64,000 nucleotides of DNA, from NCBI RefSeq assembly GCF_947498635.1, contig NZ_CANMKV010000002.1, forward strand, positions 62,001-126,000, written 5' to 3'. Positions 8,879-18,438 of the stretch are shown here, one piece after another. The stretch is from an uncultured Microbulbifer sp. (GTDB taxonomy: Bacteria > Pseudomonadota > Gammaproteobacteria > Pseudomonadales > Cellvibrionaceae). Each line of letters starts with the position of its first letter. The stretch's first letter is position 1. The position numbers and the translations under genes are program-made. The notes beneath the pieces were generated by a model. It ran no database searches. It saw only the letters and a list, made by a program, of their open reading frames with translations, and was not told the origin of the DNA.

Positions 8879-9622
8879 TCAGCCCAGCTCTTCCATAACC
8901 TCGGCGGGAATATCCGCATTGGTGAAGACATTTTGCACATCATCGAGATCTTCCAGCATCTCGACCAGGGCCAGGACTTTTTCCGCGCCCTCTCTATCCA
9001 ATGGGATAGTGGTCGAGGGGATCATGGCAATTTCAGCATTATCCGGGGTGAAACCGGCTGCAACCAGGGCATCTTTCACCGTGAGGTAGTCTTGGAACTC
9101 GGTGGTAACCTCAACGCTGCCGTCGTCATTGGACTCGATATCTTCAGCACCCGCCTCCAGGGCCGCTTCCATCAATGCCTCTTCGTCTACACCCACTTCG
9201 TAGAACATCTGACCTTTGCGCGTAAACAGATAGCTCACGGAACCATCGGTACCCAGATTGCCACCGCGCTTGGAAAAAGCATGGCGCACTTCGGCTACCG
9301 TGCGGTTGCGATTGTCTGTGAGGCACTCCACCAGTACCGCTACACCACCGACACCGTACCCCTCGTAAACCACCGCCTCATAGCTGTCTCCATCGGCATT
9401 ACCTGCCCCGCGGGCGATGGCCTTATCAATGGTGTCACGCTTCATGTTCGCGCCCAGAGCCTTGTCGATAGTGGTGCGCAGCGTCGGGTTATCGTCCGGG
9501 TTGCCCCCCCCCTTGGCGGCCACGGTCAACTCGCGAATAATTTTGGTGAAAATCTTGCCCCGCTTGGCATCCTGAGCCGCTTTGCGGTGCTTGATATTGG
9601 CCCATTTACTATGTCCGGCCAT
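8879..9622 (-). CDS. yebC: YebC/PmpR-family protein
   Basis: A 247-residue member of the YebC/TACO1 family, recognised by its near-invariant N-terminus [20 protein letters not shown] and the family core ([20 protein letters not shown], then [20 protein letters not shown]). Family members were described as DNA-binding regulators (PmpR). More recent work ties some to relief of ribosome stalling at proline-rich stretches. It lies 105 bases downstream of aspS on the same strand, a common arrangement; in many gammaproteobacteria ruvC follows directly, but here a TetR/HPP pair intervenes. Confidence 0.96.
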   Translation of the reverse strand: MAGHSKWANIKHRKAAQDAKRGKIFTKIIRELTVAAKGGGNPDDNPTLRTTIDKALGANMKRDTIDKAIARGAGNADGDSYEAVVYEGYGVGGVAVLVECLTDNRNRTVAEVRHAFSKRGGNLGTDGSVSYLFTRKGQMFYEVGVDEEALMEAALEAGAEDIESNDDGSVEVTTEFQDYLTVKDALVAAGFTPDNAEIAMIPSTTIPLDREGAEKVLALVEMLEDLDDVQNVFTNADIPAEVMEELG

Positions 9623-9650
9623 AGTCCGTCTCTCTTCAGTCAGTGCGAGG

Positions 9651-9718
9651 GATGGGCCCGTTAGCGAAGCGAATTGCCCATCTCCACGATTTGATGGGCT
9701 CGCTTCGCTCGACCCATC
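9651..9718. repeat. Paired inverted repeats resembling a REP/BIME unit
   Basis: Two imperfect palindromes stand side by side between yebC and aspS. One is GATGGGC...GCCCATC (9651-9682), the other GATGGG...CCCATC (9693-9718). Their inner arms, AGCGAAGCGA (9663-9672) and TCGCTTCGCT (9700-9709), are exact reverse complements, so the two units can also pair with each other. This back-to-back arrangement is typical of extragenic palindromic elements. Only one copy is seen in this window, so its repeat nature in the genome is an inference. Confidence 0.5.
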
Positions 9719-9727
9719 GGGGAAAAG

Positions 9728-11506
9728 TCAGCTGATTTTTTCTTCTTTTTGGCGCAGGCGAATACTCAGCTCACGCAACTGCTTGGCGTCCACTGCGCCC
9801 GGTGCATCGGTCATTACACAGGCGGCGCTCTGGGTTTTGGGGAAGGCGATAACATCGCGAATCGAATCGCTGCCGGTCATCAGCATCACCAAACGGTCCA
9901 GGCCGAAGGCCAGGCCGCCGTGGGGCGGAGCGCCGTATTTGAGGGCGTCCAGAAGGAAGCCAAATTTCTCCCGCTGCTCCTCTTCAGAGATGCCGAGGAT
10001 ACGGAAAACCGCCTGCTGCATAACCTGGTCGTGAATACGCACAGAACCACCGCCCAATTCGGTACCGTTCAGCACCATATCGTAAGCGCGGGACAGGGCT
10101 TCGAGTGGGTTTTGCTCCAGCGCCTCCGGGCTGCAGGATGGCGCGGTGAATGGGTGGTGCAGCGCGGTGAGGCTGCCGTCATCATTTTCCTCAAACATGG
10201 GGAAGGCCACCACCCACAGCGGTGCCCACTCACTGGTGTACAGGTTGAGATCTTCGCCCAGCTTGCAGCGCAGGGCGCCCAGGGCCTCGGAGACTACCTT
10301 GGCCGTATCCGCACCGAAGAAAATAATATCGCCAGTCTCCGCCTCCAGGCGATCGAGGATGGCCGCGCGGGTTTCGATGGGCAGGAACTTCACGATGGGC
10401 GACTGCAGACCATTCTCCAGGTCGGAGCGGTCGTTGACCTTCACATAGGCCAGGCCCTTGGCCCCATAGATACCGACAAACTTGCCATAATCGTCGATCT
10501 GCTTGCGGGTCAGCTTGCTGCATCCCCCGGTAACCTTGATCGCAGCCACGCGGCCCTTGGGATCATTGGCCGGACCGGAGAACACCTTGAAGTCCACCTC
10601 GGCCATCAGGTCTTTAATTTCTACCATTTCCAGAGGAATACGCAGGTCCGGCTTGTCGGAACCGTAACGCAACATGGCCTGGTAGTGGGTCATGCGCGGG
10701 AACTCACCCAGTTCAATCCCCTTCAACTCCTTGAACAACTTGCGCACCATGCCCTCAGTGATCGCCATAATCTCTTCCTCGTCAAGGAAAGAGGTTTCAA
10801 TATCGATCTGGGTAAATTCCGGCTGGCGGTCGGCGCGTAGGTCTTCATCGCGGAAGCACTTGGCAATCTGGTAATAGCGGTCGAAACCGGACACCATCAG
10901 CAACTGTTTAAACAGCTGTGGGGACTGCGGCAGGGCGAAGAATTTGCCCTCGTGGGTACGGCTCGGCACCAGATAATCGCGCGCACCTTCCGGGGTGGCG
11001 CGCGTCAGAATTGGGGTCTCGATATCGAGAAAGCCGTGCTCATCCAAATAATTGCGGATCGCCGTGGTGAGCTTGGAACGGAAATACAGGTTGTTCTGCA
11101 TTTCGTTACGGCGCAGATCAAGATAGCGATACTTAAGGCGCACATCCTCACCCACTGCCGTATGCTCGTCCAATTGGAAGGGCACTGTTTCAGCGGTATT
11201 GAGAATTTCCAACTCGGTGCCGTAGACCTCAACTTCACCGGTCACCATATTCGGATTGAGGGCCTCCGGGGCTCGGGCGCGTACACGGCCAGTCACCTTG
11301 AGTACATATTCGCTGCGCACGCGATCGGCCATCTCAAAATGCTCGGCGGCATCCGGATCGAAGACCACCTGCACGATACCCTCGCGGTCACGCAGGTCAA
11401 TGAAGATCACTCCGCCGTGATCGCGGCGGCGATCGACCCAGCCACAGAGGGTTACTACACGGTCTATATCCGCGGAACGAAGGACGCCACAGTAGTCGCT
11501 GCGCAT
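9728..11506 (-). CDS. aspS: Aspartyl-tRNA synthetase
   Basis: Class II synthetase that charges tRNA-Asp. The 592 residues match the bacterial type. In order: an N-terminal OB-fold anticodon-binding domain ([20 protein letters not shown]), the class II catalytic core (motif 2 region [19 protein letters not shown]), a GAD insertion of the bacterial enzyme (about 310-410), and motif 3 with [15 protein letters not shown] near the C-terminus. The start ATG is at 11506; yebC lies downstream and an FmdB zinc-ribbon gene 77 bases upstream, all on the same strand. Confidence 0.98.
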   Translation of the reverse strand: MRSDYCGVLRSADIDRVVTLCGWVDRRRDHGGVIFIDLRDREGIVQVVFDPDAAEHFEMADRVRSEYVLKVTGRVRARAPEALNPNMVTGEVEVYGTELEILNTAETVPFQLDEHTAVGEDVRLKYRYLDLRRNEMQNNLYFRSKLTTAIRNYLDEHGFLDIETPILTRATPEGARDYLVPSRTHEGKFFALPQSPQLFKQLLMVSGFDRYYQIAKCFRDEDLRADRQPEFTQIDIETSFLDEEEIMAITEGMVRKLFKELKGIELGEFPRMTHYQAMLRYGSDKPDLRIPLEMVEIKDLMAEVDFKVFSGPANDPKGRVAAIKVTGGCSKLTRKQIDDYGKFVGIYGAKGLAYVKVNDRSDLENGLQSPIVKFLPIETRAAILDRLEAETGDIIFFGADTAKVVSEALGALRCKLGEDLNLYTSEWAPLWVVAFPMFEENDDGSLTALHHPFTAPSCSPEALEQNPLEALSRAYDMVLNGTELGGGSVRIHDQVMQQAVFRILGISEEEQREKFGFLLDALKYGAPPHGGLAFGLDRLVMLMTGSDSIRDVIAFPKTQSAACVMTDAPGAVDAKQLRELSIRLRQKEEKIS

Positions 11507-11583
11507 GGATGAAAATTCCCGTTATCGATAGGTAAAAAGGTTAAATAGAGAGTACACCGCACAAGCGGCTCCGCACAGCGGAT

Positions 11584-11853
11584 TCAGGCCGTCTTCGCCG
11601 CCGCCTTTGCCGGCTGGCCACTCTTGGCCTTGGCACCATTCGCGGCATCGCCGGCCAGATTTTTCTTACTGCCGGTTTTGAAGTCTGTTTCGTACCAGCC
11701 GCCTCCCTTAAGGCGGAACCCCACTGCAGAAATCTTCTTGTGCAACTCGGCCTCATCACAAGCCGGGCAGTCTTTAAGGGGATCATCGCTCATGCGCTGC
11801 AGGGCCTCCATCTCGTGGCCGCAGGCATTGCACTGGTATTCATAGATCGGCAT
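11584..11853 (-). CDS. FmdB-family zinc-ribbon protein
   Basis: A small protein of 89 residues. The N-terminus MPIYEYQCNACGHEMEALQR and the second pair CPACDEAELHKKISAVGFRL form the four-cysteine zinc ribbon of the FmdB/CxxC_CxxC_SSSS family. The phrase FRLKGGGWYETDF is also a family hallmark. The C-terminus is a low-complexity Ala/Lys tail. Such genes commonly sit immediately upstream of aspS in proteobacteria, as here; their function is not established, though a regulatory role has been suggested. Cotranscription with aspS and yebC is likely. Confidence 0.93.
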   Translation of the reverse strand: MPIYEYQCNACGHEMEALQRMSDDPLKDCPACDEAELHKKISAVGFRLKGGGWYETDFKTGSKKNLAGDAANGAKAKSGQPAKAAAKTA

Positions 11854-12141
11854 TACTCAGTACCTGATGCTGGAAAAAGGGGAACAGAGTATACATGAGC
11901 CCCCCAGATGGAAGAAGCAACCCCTCCCTTTTGACCTTTGTGGAAGGGGTTTGGGGTCTCAAATTAAGTAGGAAATAGGGAAAAAGCACTGTTTTTCTAG
12001 TATTTCCCCGTGCGACCAAACAAAAACTATATATACTTCCCCCCATCACCCGCTGAGGCGTCGTTTTGTGAATGCAGCGCAGCGGGAGACCGAACACACT
12101 TTTACCGGATACACACCGAACAACAAAGAAGGAAGTAAGCC

Positions 12142-12543
12142 ATGGCTATCGCCAAAAAAGCTGCCAGCAAAACCGCTGCCGCCAAGAAGGCCCCAGCAAA
12201 GAAAGCCGCTCCAGTTAAGAAAGTAAAAGCAATCAAAGAGAAGTTCACCAAGACCCAGATGTTGAACCAGATTGCGGAAAGTACTGAACTGTCCCGCAAG
12301 CAGGTTCAATCTGTTCTGGACGAGCTGAGCGATATTATCGAAGGTCACATCAAGAAGCGCGCCGTCGGTGAGTTTTCCCTGCCGGGCCTGATGAAAATCA
12401 CCACCGTGAAGAAGCCGGCCAAGAAAGCCCGCAAAGGTATCAACCCCTTCACCGGTGAAGAAACTGTATTCAAAGCCAAGCCGGCCAGCATTCAGGTGAA
12501 AGTTCGCCCACTGAAAAAGCTGAAGGAAATGGCGGAGTCCTAA
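12142..12543 (+). CDS. HU-family DNA-binding protein with Lys/Ala-rich N-terminal tail
   Basis: A nucleoid-associated protein of 133 residues, longer than ordinary HU (about 90). Residues 1-35 are a histone-H1-like Ala/Lys tail (KKAASKTAAAKKAPAKKAAP). The HU/IHF fold follows (FTKTQMLNQIAESTELSRKQ, then the arm region INPFTGEETVFKAKPA). Unlike housekeeping HU it has the GEFSLPGLMKI core variant seen in tailed HU-like proteins. It is monocistronic: a strong intrinsic terminator follows by about 20 bases. A GAAGGAAGTAAGCC ribosome-binding site precedes the ATG. It probably compacts DNA; whether it replaces or supplements HU cannot be told here. Confidence 0.9.
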   Translation: MAIAKKAASKTAAAKKAPAKKAAPVKKVKAIKEKFTKTQMLNQIAESTELSRKQVQSVLDELSDIIEGHIKKRAVGEFSLPGLMKITTVKKPAKKARKGINPFTGEETVFKAKPASIQVKVRPLKKLKEMAES

Positions 12544-12563
12544 GACTTCCCAGCCTTCATGCA

Positions 12564-12590
12564 AAAAGCCCCGCACTCGCGGGGTTTTTT
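12564..12590 (+). terminator. Intrinsic terminator of the HU-like gene
   Basis: A CCCCGC/GCGGGG stem with an ACTC loop is preceded by AAAAAG and followed by six T residues, about 20 bases after the stop codon. This is a canonical rho-independent terminator. Confidence 0.9.
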
Positions 12591-12787
12591 ATTGGCCCTG
12601 AATACTCATCAACGCTTACCATCGCCCCACGCTGTCATCGCTCCTCTCCGGCTCCGGTAAACTGCGGCAAGCGGTTTTCCGAAGAAGGCAACCAAGTCTT
12701 ACCCGGCGAAGTTATTCCGCAATATTTATTAGCCGGTGAATAGCGTAAAATATCCAGCTTACCGATAATTGAACCCAGTTTATTCCT

Positions 12788-14518
12788 ATGCGCGCATCCC
12801 GTTATCTCATCGCCACCCAGAAAGAAACCCCTAACGACGCGGTAGTAATCAGCCATCAGCTGATGCTGCGCGCGGGTATGATCCGCCGCCTCTCCTCCGG
12901 CCTCTACACCTGGCTGCCCACCGGTCTGCGTGTACTGCGCAAGGTGGAGCGTATTGTGCGTGAAGAGATGGACTGCGCCGGCTCCCTGGAAATGTTGATG
13001 CCGGTAGTGCAGCCTGCTGAACTGTGGGAAGAGTCCGGTCGCTGGCAGCAGTACGGCCCCGAATTACTGCGTATTAGTGATCGCCACAATAACGATTTCT
13101 GCCTGGGCCCCACTCACGAGGAGGTCATCACTGACCTGATCCGCAATGAAATCAAAAGCTACAAACAGCTGCCGGCCAATTTTTACCAGGTGCAGACCAA
13201 ATTCCGCGATGAAATCCGCCCGCGTTTCGGGGTGATGCGCGCGCGCGAATTCACGATGAAAGACGCCTACTCCTTCCATGTGGACGCAGACTCCCTACAG
13301 GAAACCTACGACATCATGCACGGCGCCTACTGCCGTATTTTTGAGCGTATCGGCCTGGATTATCGCCCGGTACTAGCGGACACCGGTTCTATCGGTGGTT
13401 CCAGTTCCCACGAGTTCCACGTGCTCGCGCAAAGTGGCGAAGACGATATCGCTTTTTCCAGCAAATCCCGCTACGCCGCCAACGTAGAACTGGCCGAGGC
13501 GGTGGCCCCGACCGGCGAGCGCGCCGCGCCCAGCCAGGAAATGCAGGAGGTCCACACACCAAACCAGAAAACCATCGCTGCAGTGAGTGAGTTCCTGCAG
13601 AGCGATCCCGCCCACTCAGTAAAAACCCTGATTGTGCTGGGTGAATGTGAAGAGGGTGAAAGCGCACCACTGGTGGCACTGGTACTGCGTGGCGACCACG
13701 AGCTGAATGAACTGAAAGCGGAAAAGCTCAGCGGTATTGCCAGCCCGCTGCAATTCGCCCCGGAGCAGCGTATCGCCGAAGCGCTGGGTTGCCATATCGG
13801 GTCTCTAGGCCCGGTGGGTATGAAGGTCGAAACGATTGTGGATAGATCTGCAGCACACCTGGCAGACTTTATCTGCGGTGCCAACCGCGACGACTACCAC
13901 TACACCGGCGTCAACTGGGGTCGCGATGTAGCACTCAGCCGCATAGAAGACCTGCGCAATGTAGTCGCCGGCGATATCAGCCCGGATGGCCAGGGCACCC
14001 TGGAAATCAAGCGCGGTATCGAAGTTGGCCATATTTTCCAGCTGGGTGAAAAGTACAGCCGCGCTATGAATGCGACGGTACTCGACGAGAACGGCAAAGA
14101 GCAGGTCATGCCTATGGGCTGTTACGGCATCGGCGTATCGCGCATTGTCGCCGCCGCTATCGAACAAAATTACGACGACTCCGGCATTATCTGGCCCGAC
14201 GCCATTGCACCTTTCCAGCTCGCCATTGTGCCCATCAACATGCACAAGAGCGATTTGGTTCGCGAAAAATGCGAACACCTGTACGAATCCCTACGCGCTA
14301 AAGGTGTCGATGTACTGCTGATGGATGAGCCCAAAGCCCGCCTCGGTGCCATGCTCGCGGATGTCGAGCTGATCGGTATCCCCCACCGTATCGTGATCGG
14401 CGACCGCGGACTGGAAAAAGGCGTGGTGGAATATAAAGGACGCGCCGATGCCGAGAGCCAGGAGTTCGCCGTCTCCCAACTGGAAGACGTATTGCTGGAG
14501 AAGTTTGGCCATAATTAA
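12788..14518 (+). CDS. proS: Prolyl-tRNA synthetase (bacterial type with editing domain)
   Basis: Charges tRNA-Pro and edits Ala-tRNA-Pro. It has 576 residues. The class II core begins with [20 protein letters not shown]. Motif 2 is in [20 protein letters not shown]. The editing insertion occupies about residues 225-405 and includes [10 protein letters not shown] and [16 protein letters not shown]. Motif 3 is in [18 protein letters not shown], followed by the C-terminal anticodon-binding domain. Length and order match the E. coli-like enzyme. A perfect hairpin follows the stop codon. Confidence 0.98.
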   Translation: MRASRYLIATQKETPNDAVVISHQLMLRAGMIRRLSSGLYTWLPTGLRVLRKVERIVREEMDCAGSLEMLMPVVQPAELWEESGRWQQYGPELLRISDRHNNDFCLGPTHEEVITDLIRNEIKSYKQLPANFYQVQTKFRDEIRPRFGVMRAREFTMKDAYSFHVDADSLQETYDIMHGAYCRIFERIGLDYRPVLADTGSIGGSSSHEFHVLAQSGEDDIAFSSKSRYAANVELAEAVAPTGERAAPSQEMQEVHTPNQKTIAAVSEFLQSDPAHSVKTLIVLGECEEGESAPLVALVLRGDHELNELKAEKLSGIASPLQFAPEQRIAEALGCHIGSLGPVGMKVETIVDRSAAHLADFICGANRDDYHYTGVNWGRDVALSRIEDLRNVVAGDISPDGQGTLEIKRGIEVGHIFQLGEKYSRAMNATVLDENGKEQVMPMGCYGIGVSRIVAAAIEQNYDDSGIIWPDAIAPFQLAIVPINMHKSDLVREKCEHLYESLRAKGVDVLLMDEPKARLGAMLADVELIGIPHRIVIGDRGLEKGVVEYKGRADAESQEFAVSQLEDVLLEKFGHN

Positions 14519-14525
14519 CCCGCCC

Positions 14526-14555
14526 AGCCGGCAGATGAATTTTCATCTGCCGGCT
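14526..14555 (+). terminator. Perfect hairpin after proS
   Basis: Fourteen-base perfect arms (AGCCGGCAGATGAA and its complement, 14526-14539 and 14542-14555) surround a two-base loop, 8 bases after the proS stop. The following bases are mixed pyrimidine/GC rather than a T-run, so termination efficiency is uncertain. Confidence 0.55.
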
Positions 14556-14736
14556 TCTCGCCCGTGAAATACCGGCATAGAGAGCAAATTTGCGGATATT
14601 TCACTCGCTGGCGCCGGTCCACCAGCGGCAGCAGCACACTTGCACTCCCTCGCCGCCCCAACTTCTTAGTGAATTTTGCGTAAAAGGTCCATAAAAGGCG
14701 CTACCCAATCGCCCTAGATCTCGTAAAATTCCCGGC

Positions 14737-15303
14737 ATGATAAGAAAAGCCATTACCACACTGGGGTTCGGTCTGATTTGCTGCAGCGCCATCGCCCAGA
14801 ACAGCGCGAAAGAAGTGGATCCTGAGCTACGCCTCGCCCTGCGTGAAGCCATTACTCAGGCGGATAGTTTTGCCGATCGCTTCGATGCGGAAGTGTGGTT
14901 GATGTCCAAGTCCCAGCCGCTATCCCGCTATATCAAAGACCCCAAAAGACGCATGCACGTACTCAAGGCGGTGCACCGCGAGGCGATCCGAGCGGAGCTG
15001 CGCCCGGAAATTGTCCTGGCGGTGATCCAGATTGAGAGTGCCTTCAACCCCTACGCGGTATCCCGTGTGGGCGCCCAGGGAATGATGCAAGTGATGCCAT
15101 TTTGGAAAAATGAAATCGGCCGTCCCGATGACAACCTAATTGATATGGATACCAACCTGCGCTACGGCTGTACCATCCTCAAACACTACATCAAAAAGGC
15201 CAAGGGAAACCTCGCCAACGCGCTCGCCTACTACAACGGCAGCTACGGTCGCCACACTTATAGCAGCAAAGTCCTGGATGCCTGGGCCAGCCGCTGGAGA
15301 TAG
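14737..15303 (+). CDS. Lytic transglycosylase (SLT domain)
   Basis: A 188-residue secreted muramidase-like enzyme that cleaves peptidoglycan glycan strands. A signal peptide (MIRKAITTLGFGLICCSAIA, cleavage before QNSA) is followed by an SLT/lysozyme-like domain. The catalytic Glu lies in VIQIESAFNPYAVSRVGAQG, followed by the conserved GMMQVMPFW and NLRYGCTILKHYI. The late ALAYYNGSYGR segment also fits. It lies 4 bases upstream of an AraC-type regulator on the same strand; a shared transcript is likely, a functional link unproven. Confidence 0.93.
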   Translation: MIRKAITTLGFGLICCSAIAQNSAKEVDPELRLALREAITQADSFADRFDAEVWLMSKSQPLSRYIKDPKRRMHVLKAVHREAIRAELRPEIVLAVIQIESAFNPYAVSRVGAQGMMQVMPFWKNEIGRPDDNLIDMDTNLRYGCTILKHYIKKAKGNLANALAYYNGSYGRHTYSSKVLDAWASRWR

Positions 15304-15306
15304 GCC

Positions 15307-16377
15307 ATGACTTCCGGCTATTTGTTTTTTTCCGGCGGTGCCTGCGCACTGCTATTACTGGCCGCCACCAAAGTTTCCGTGCATCACCGGCAACTCGCTG
15401 CCGGGCGCTGGCTGATACTGGTGCTGCTTGGTGTTATTTGTTATCTGCTACTGCCCACGCTGCCGCCGTTTAGCGGCCTTGGCGGATTACTCCTTCACCT
15501 GCCGATCATTCTGGTACCCGCCGCTTTCTGGCTGTTTACCCACCTACTCTGTCGCGAGGAGGAACCGTTCCCCCCCTGGGGCTGGCTTCCCATCGTTCTC
15601 TCTATTGTCTTTAGCCTCGCCGCGAACCACGCACCAATCCCCCTGGGCAACAAAACAGAAGCAGCCTTTTTTAACTTGTCCCAATTTACCCGCCTGGGCC
15701 TGATCGGCCTGGGAATGTTCACTCTATTGGGTCAGTTTCACTCGGACTTGGTTGAAGAACGCCGCCGTTTGCGCGCCATTCTGCTAATTGCGGTGGGCAC
15801 CTATATGTTGATTGTGATCGGCGCCGAGTCCCTATTTGCCTACAGGCCAGTTCCCGATGGTGTGCCAACCTTGCATGCACTACTCGCCAGCCTACTGTCC
15901 CTGGCTGCCTGTCTGTGGTTGCTGGCGCTCTCCCCCAGCGCGATAGGGGAATCCCTGTCACAACCTCTGGCAGAGGTTCCCTTAATAGAGGAAGTGCTAC
16001 CTCCGCCCCCCCTGCCAAGCCTGGATGAACCGCAACAGGCGCAACTACTAAAGCTTCAGGAGCATATGGAAAATGGCGGCTACCGATACACAGGGCTGAC
16101 CATACGGGAACTGGCTGACCAGCTGGGCACCCGCGAACACTTACTGCGTACTCTGATCAACCGCCACCTGGGATATCGCAATTTCAACGAATACTTGAAT
16201 CACTTCCGAATTGACGAGGCCAGTGCCCGCCTGGCGGATCCAGGCCAGGCACACCTGCCAGTACTCTCGATCGCTCTGGATATCGGTTATCGATCCCTCA
16301 GCCCCTTCAATGCCGCCTTTAAGCGCCGCCACAACCAGACGCCCACGGAGTACCGCCGCGACAAGCTGCCCGCCTGA
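15307..16377 (+). CDS. Membrane-anchored AraC-family transcriptional regulator
   Basis: A 356-residue protein. The first 210 residues are strongly hydrophobic, with about six or seven membrane segments (for example LILVLLGVICYLLLPTLP and LLASLLSLAACLWLLAL). A Pro-rich linker (PPPPLPSLDEP) leads to a C-terminal AraC DNA-binding domain with two helix-turn-helix motifs (TIRELADQLGTREHLLRTLI and LPVLSIALDIGYRSLSPFNA) and the ending KRRHNQTPTEYRR. The family is common in marine gammaproteobacteria; the membrane part probably senses an envelope signal. The target may be the following hydroxylase gene, but that is inference. Confidence 0.9.
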   Translation: MTSGYLFFSGGACALLLLAATKVSVHHRQLAAGRWLILVLLGVICYLLLPTLPPFSGLGGLLLHLPIILVPAAFWLFTHLLCREEEPFPPWGWLPIVLSIVFSLAANHAPIPLGNKTEAAFFNLSQFTRLGLIGLGMFTLLGQFHSDLVEERRRLRAILLIAVGTYMLIVIGAESLFAYRPVPDGVPTLHALLASLLSLAACLWLLALSPSAIGESLSQPLAEVPLIEEVLPPPPLPSLDEPQQAQLLKLQEHMENGGYRYTGLTIRELADQLGTREHLLRTLINRHLGYRNFNEYLNHFRIDEASARLADPGQAHLPVLSIALDIGYRSLSPFNAAFKRRHNQTPTEYRRDKLPA

Positions 16378-16554
16378 ATGCAGAACCATTCGGAATTCGT
16401 CAGCATTTTTTCATTTTCCGCAAGCCACCCGCAGGAAACCTCCCCAGACTGAAGCCATCACGACAAGTGCTACCTGCGCAGCCAGAACCTCTGGGTGGCC
16501 GGGGACGCCGACCGCTCCACTAAGGCTGCGGCAAAGACTATGGATGGTGAGACT

Positions 16555-17397
16555 ATGGATTTCCTCGCAGATGTGGCTCACTACGGAGCCATCCACTTCA
16601 AACTGACCCTATTTCGCTATGTGCTGGCGGCCTCGGTTATGAGTATCTGCGCGGGCTGGCTGTTTCGCGCCTGGATGAACCGGCGCCGTATTCAGAAACG
16701 CCGAGCAAGCTGGGGGGATATTCGAAGGGAGGTCAGCTACTCCATGCTCACCGTCTGTATTTTCACCCTGTTTGGTATCACCATTAACCTGTTGCAGGAT
16801 ATGGGTATCGCTAAACTCTACTGGAACTGGAGTGACTACCCTTTGTGGTGGGGCATTCTGAGCCTGCCGGTGGTACTTCTTCTCCATGATGCCTATTTCT
16901 ACTGGACCCACCGGGCCATGCATCATCCGAAGGTGTTTAAGCACTTCCACCGCCTGCACCATATATCGCGAACCCCCACTCCCTGGACAGCCTACAGCTT
17001 TTCCGTGGGAGAAATTTTTATCAACGGTCTCTTCTCACCACTTATTGCACTAACCATCCCTCTGCACCCAAGTATCTGGCTCAGCTTTCTATTTATCATG
17101 ATTTTCCGCAACGCCATGCTGCATACCGGGCGCGAGTTCCACCCGCGTGGCTGGGTCGATGGCGCACTGGATAATATGACCACCACAACCCACCACGATC
17201 TGCACCACCAGCGCTTTCAGGGCAATTACGGCTTTTACTTCACCTGGTGGGACCGATTAATGGGCACGGAATTTAAGGATTACAAAGAGGTATTCCGCCA
17301 AGCTGTGGATGGCAAATTACACGGGGAACAGCAGCCGCAGGAGGGGACGCTAGCCGGAGCGGCTGCCGATTCCGAGCCGGGAAAGATAACCGCTTAA
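16555..17397 (+). CDS. Fatty-acid hydroxylase / sterol desaturase family protein
   Basis: A 280-residue integral membrane di-iron oxygenase-like protein. The histidine clusters of the family are present in order: HDAYFYWTHRAMHH, HRLHH, and HHDLHHQRF near the C-terminus. There are four or so hydrophobic segments between residues 15 and 190. The start at 16555 has GGTGAG five bases upstream; in-frame alternatives are ATG 16540 and GTG 16495. Family members hydroxylate or desaturate fatty acids, sterols or carotenoids; the substrate here cannot be assigned. The Glu/Gly-rich C-terminal tail is variable. Confidence 0.9.
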   Translation: MDFLADVAHYGAIHFKLTLFRYVLAASVMSICAGWLFRAWMNRRRIQKRRASWGDIRREVSYSMLTVCIFTLFGITINLLQDMGIAKLYWNWSDYPLWWGILSLPVVLLLHDAYFYWTHRAMHHPKVFKHFHRLHHISRTPTPWTAYSFSVGEIFINGLFSPLIALTIPLHPSIWLSFLFIMIFRNAMLHTGREFHPRGWVDGALDNMTTTTHHDLHHQRFQGNYGFYFTWWDRLMGTEFKDYKEVFRQAVDGKLHGEQQPQEGTLAGAAADSEPGKITA

Positions 17398-17400
17398 TCA

Positions 17401-17425
17401 AGAGGCTCCTCGCCTGAAGGCCTCT
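17401..17425. terminator. Weak stem-loop between convergent genes
   Basis: An AGAGGC/GCCTCT pair with a 13-base loop lies between the hydroxylase and the DUF4345 gene. There is no clear T-run, so this is only a possible bidirectional terminator. Confidence 0.3.
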
Positions 17426-17443
17426 CATCGCGAAAGAACAGGG

Positions 17444-17848
17444 CTAGTGTCCGTGCTGCAGGGGCAACCAGCGGGATTCTCGATAGCAATAGAGCCCCCA
17501 AAGTACCATGACCACTTCCAGGGCAAAAAACAGTAGGTTGCGCTCATCAAAACTACTACTGGCAAACATGCCGAAAAGGCGACCGGCGGCAAAACCAATA
17601 TACGCAATGGATAAAGAAGCATAGGCGGCGCGGCGATGGGGCCGCATGGCTAGCGCCACCAGTAGAATGACCGCGATGGCCAACATAAAGCCCGCATAAG
17701 TTGCCAGGAACTCGGGTACTGCAGTGGGAGCCGTAAAGGTAAACCCAATAGCCGCGGCAAAGGCCTCTGGATTAAATAAAGCTCCAAGGCCAATAGACGC
17801 AAACACCAATAGATTGAGAGTCAGGTAGACCCGTCCTAAATATTTCAA
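17444..17848 (-). CDS. DUF4345-like small membrane protein
   Basis: A 134-residue protein with four predicted membrane segments (about 8-30, 46-66, 74-92 and 105-122). The pattern LGALFNPEAFAAAIGFTF near the N-terminus, then EFLATYAGFMLAIAVILL, is characteristic of the DUF4345 group of four-helix proteins. The C-terminus is His-rich (PLQHGH). Function is unknown. It stands alone, convergent with the hydroxylase gene, with no partner in an operon. Confidence 0.8.
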   Translation of the reverse strand: MKYLGRVYLTLNLLVFASIGLGALFNPEAFAAAIGFTFTAPTAVPEFLATYAGFMLAIAVILLVALAMRPHRRAAYASLSIAYIGFAAGRLFGMFASSSFDERNLLFFALEVVMVLWGLYCYRESRWLPLQHGH

Positions 17849-18438
17849 CTGCCACTCCCCTGCACTGGCGGTAATTACCAGCCCCTGGCGAGCAGTTTCC
17901 CCAACCGCTATCGCCGCACAGAAGCCTGACTAAAGTATATATGAGGTTGCAACCGCCACTCTTCTAATTAGATCACTAACCTTGCATCAATTGTCAGGAA
18001 ATAGAGGATTGCTCTCTTCGTATTGATACCGCGCAAGCAGGCTGTTCAACTCAACAGTGAACTGAGCCAGTTTGGCCTTGCACAAAACGCAACCGATACC
18101 AATGGCAGTATCAGCCAGAACAGCCCACACAACATTTGGCGAGCGATGCCAAGCCTCAAACTTAACACGCTTGTACAAGAACACGGGGTATACCGCAATG
18201 CAATTGCCATATTCAAAGCGCGGATTGAGCACCTTTTCGCAATCTTTACACTATTGAAAGACTCCGACATAAAGCGCGCAGCTTTAAAGCCATGCGATCG
18301 GGTATTGAGTAACGGACAGGGAATCTCGAGATGGGGCCGACAGGGCCAATGAAACCGCTGCCACACAGAGACCGCTACCGCATAAGCGGCTTGAAGCAGC
18401 AGCGGGCAGAGAAACAAGCTCACTGCCCACTGGAGCTT
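17849..18438. other. 590 bases without a supported gene
   Basis: Open frames exist on both strands (17987-18232 and 18046-18423 minus, 18023-18352 plus), but they overlap each other, show no recognisable motif and have no convincing ribosome-binding site. A palindromic CTTGTACAAG occurs near 18173. The stretch may be a decayed gene next to the Lrp regulator, a place where LysE-type exporters often lie, but no such remnant was recognised. Confidence 0.5.

Noticed and set aside
16495-16554. Longer start for the fatty-acid hydroxylase (GTG 16495 or ATG 16540)
   Set aside because: No ribosome-binding site and no family conservation of the added residues; ATG 16555 has GGTGAG at the right distance.
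18168-18182. CTTGTACAAG palindrome as another LitR-type operator
   Set aside because: It is a single half-site pair without a promoter or a plausible target gene; the match to the phr site is probably chance.
17987-18423. Overlapping frames on both strands between DUF4345 and Lrp genes
   Set aside because: They conflict with each other, show no motif I recognise and have no good ribosome-binding site; recorded as gene-free sequence.
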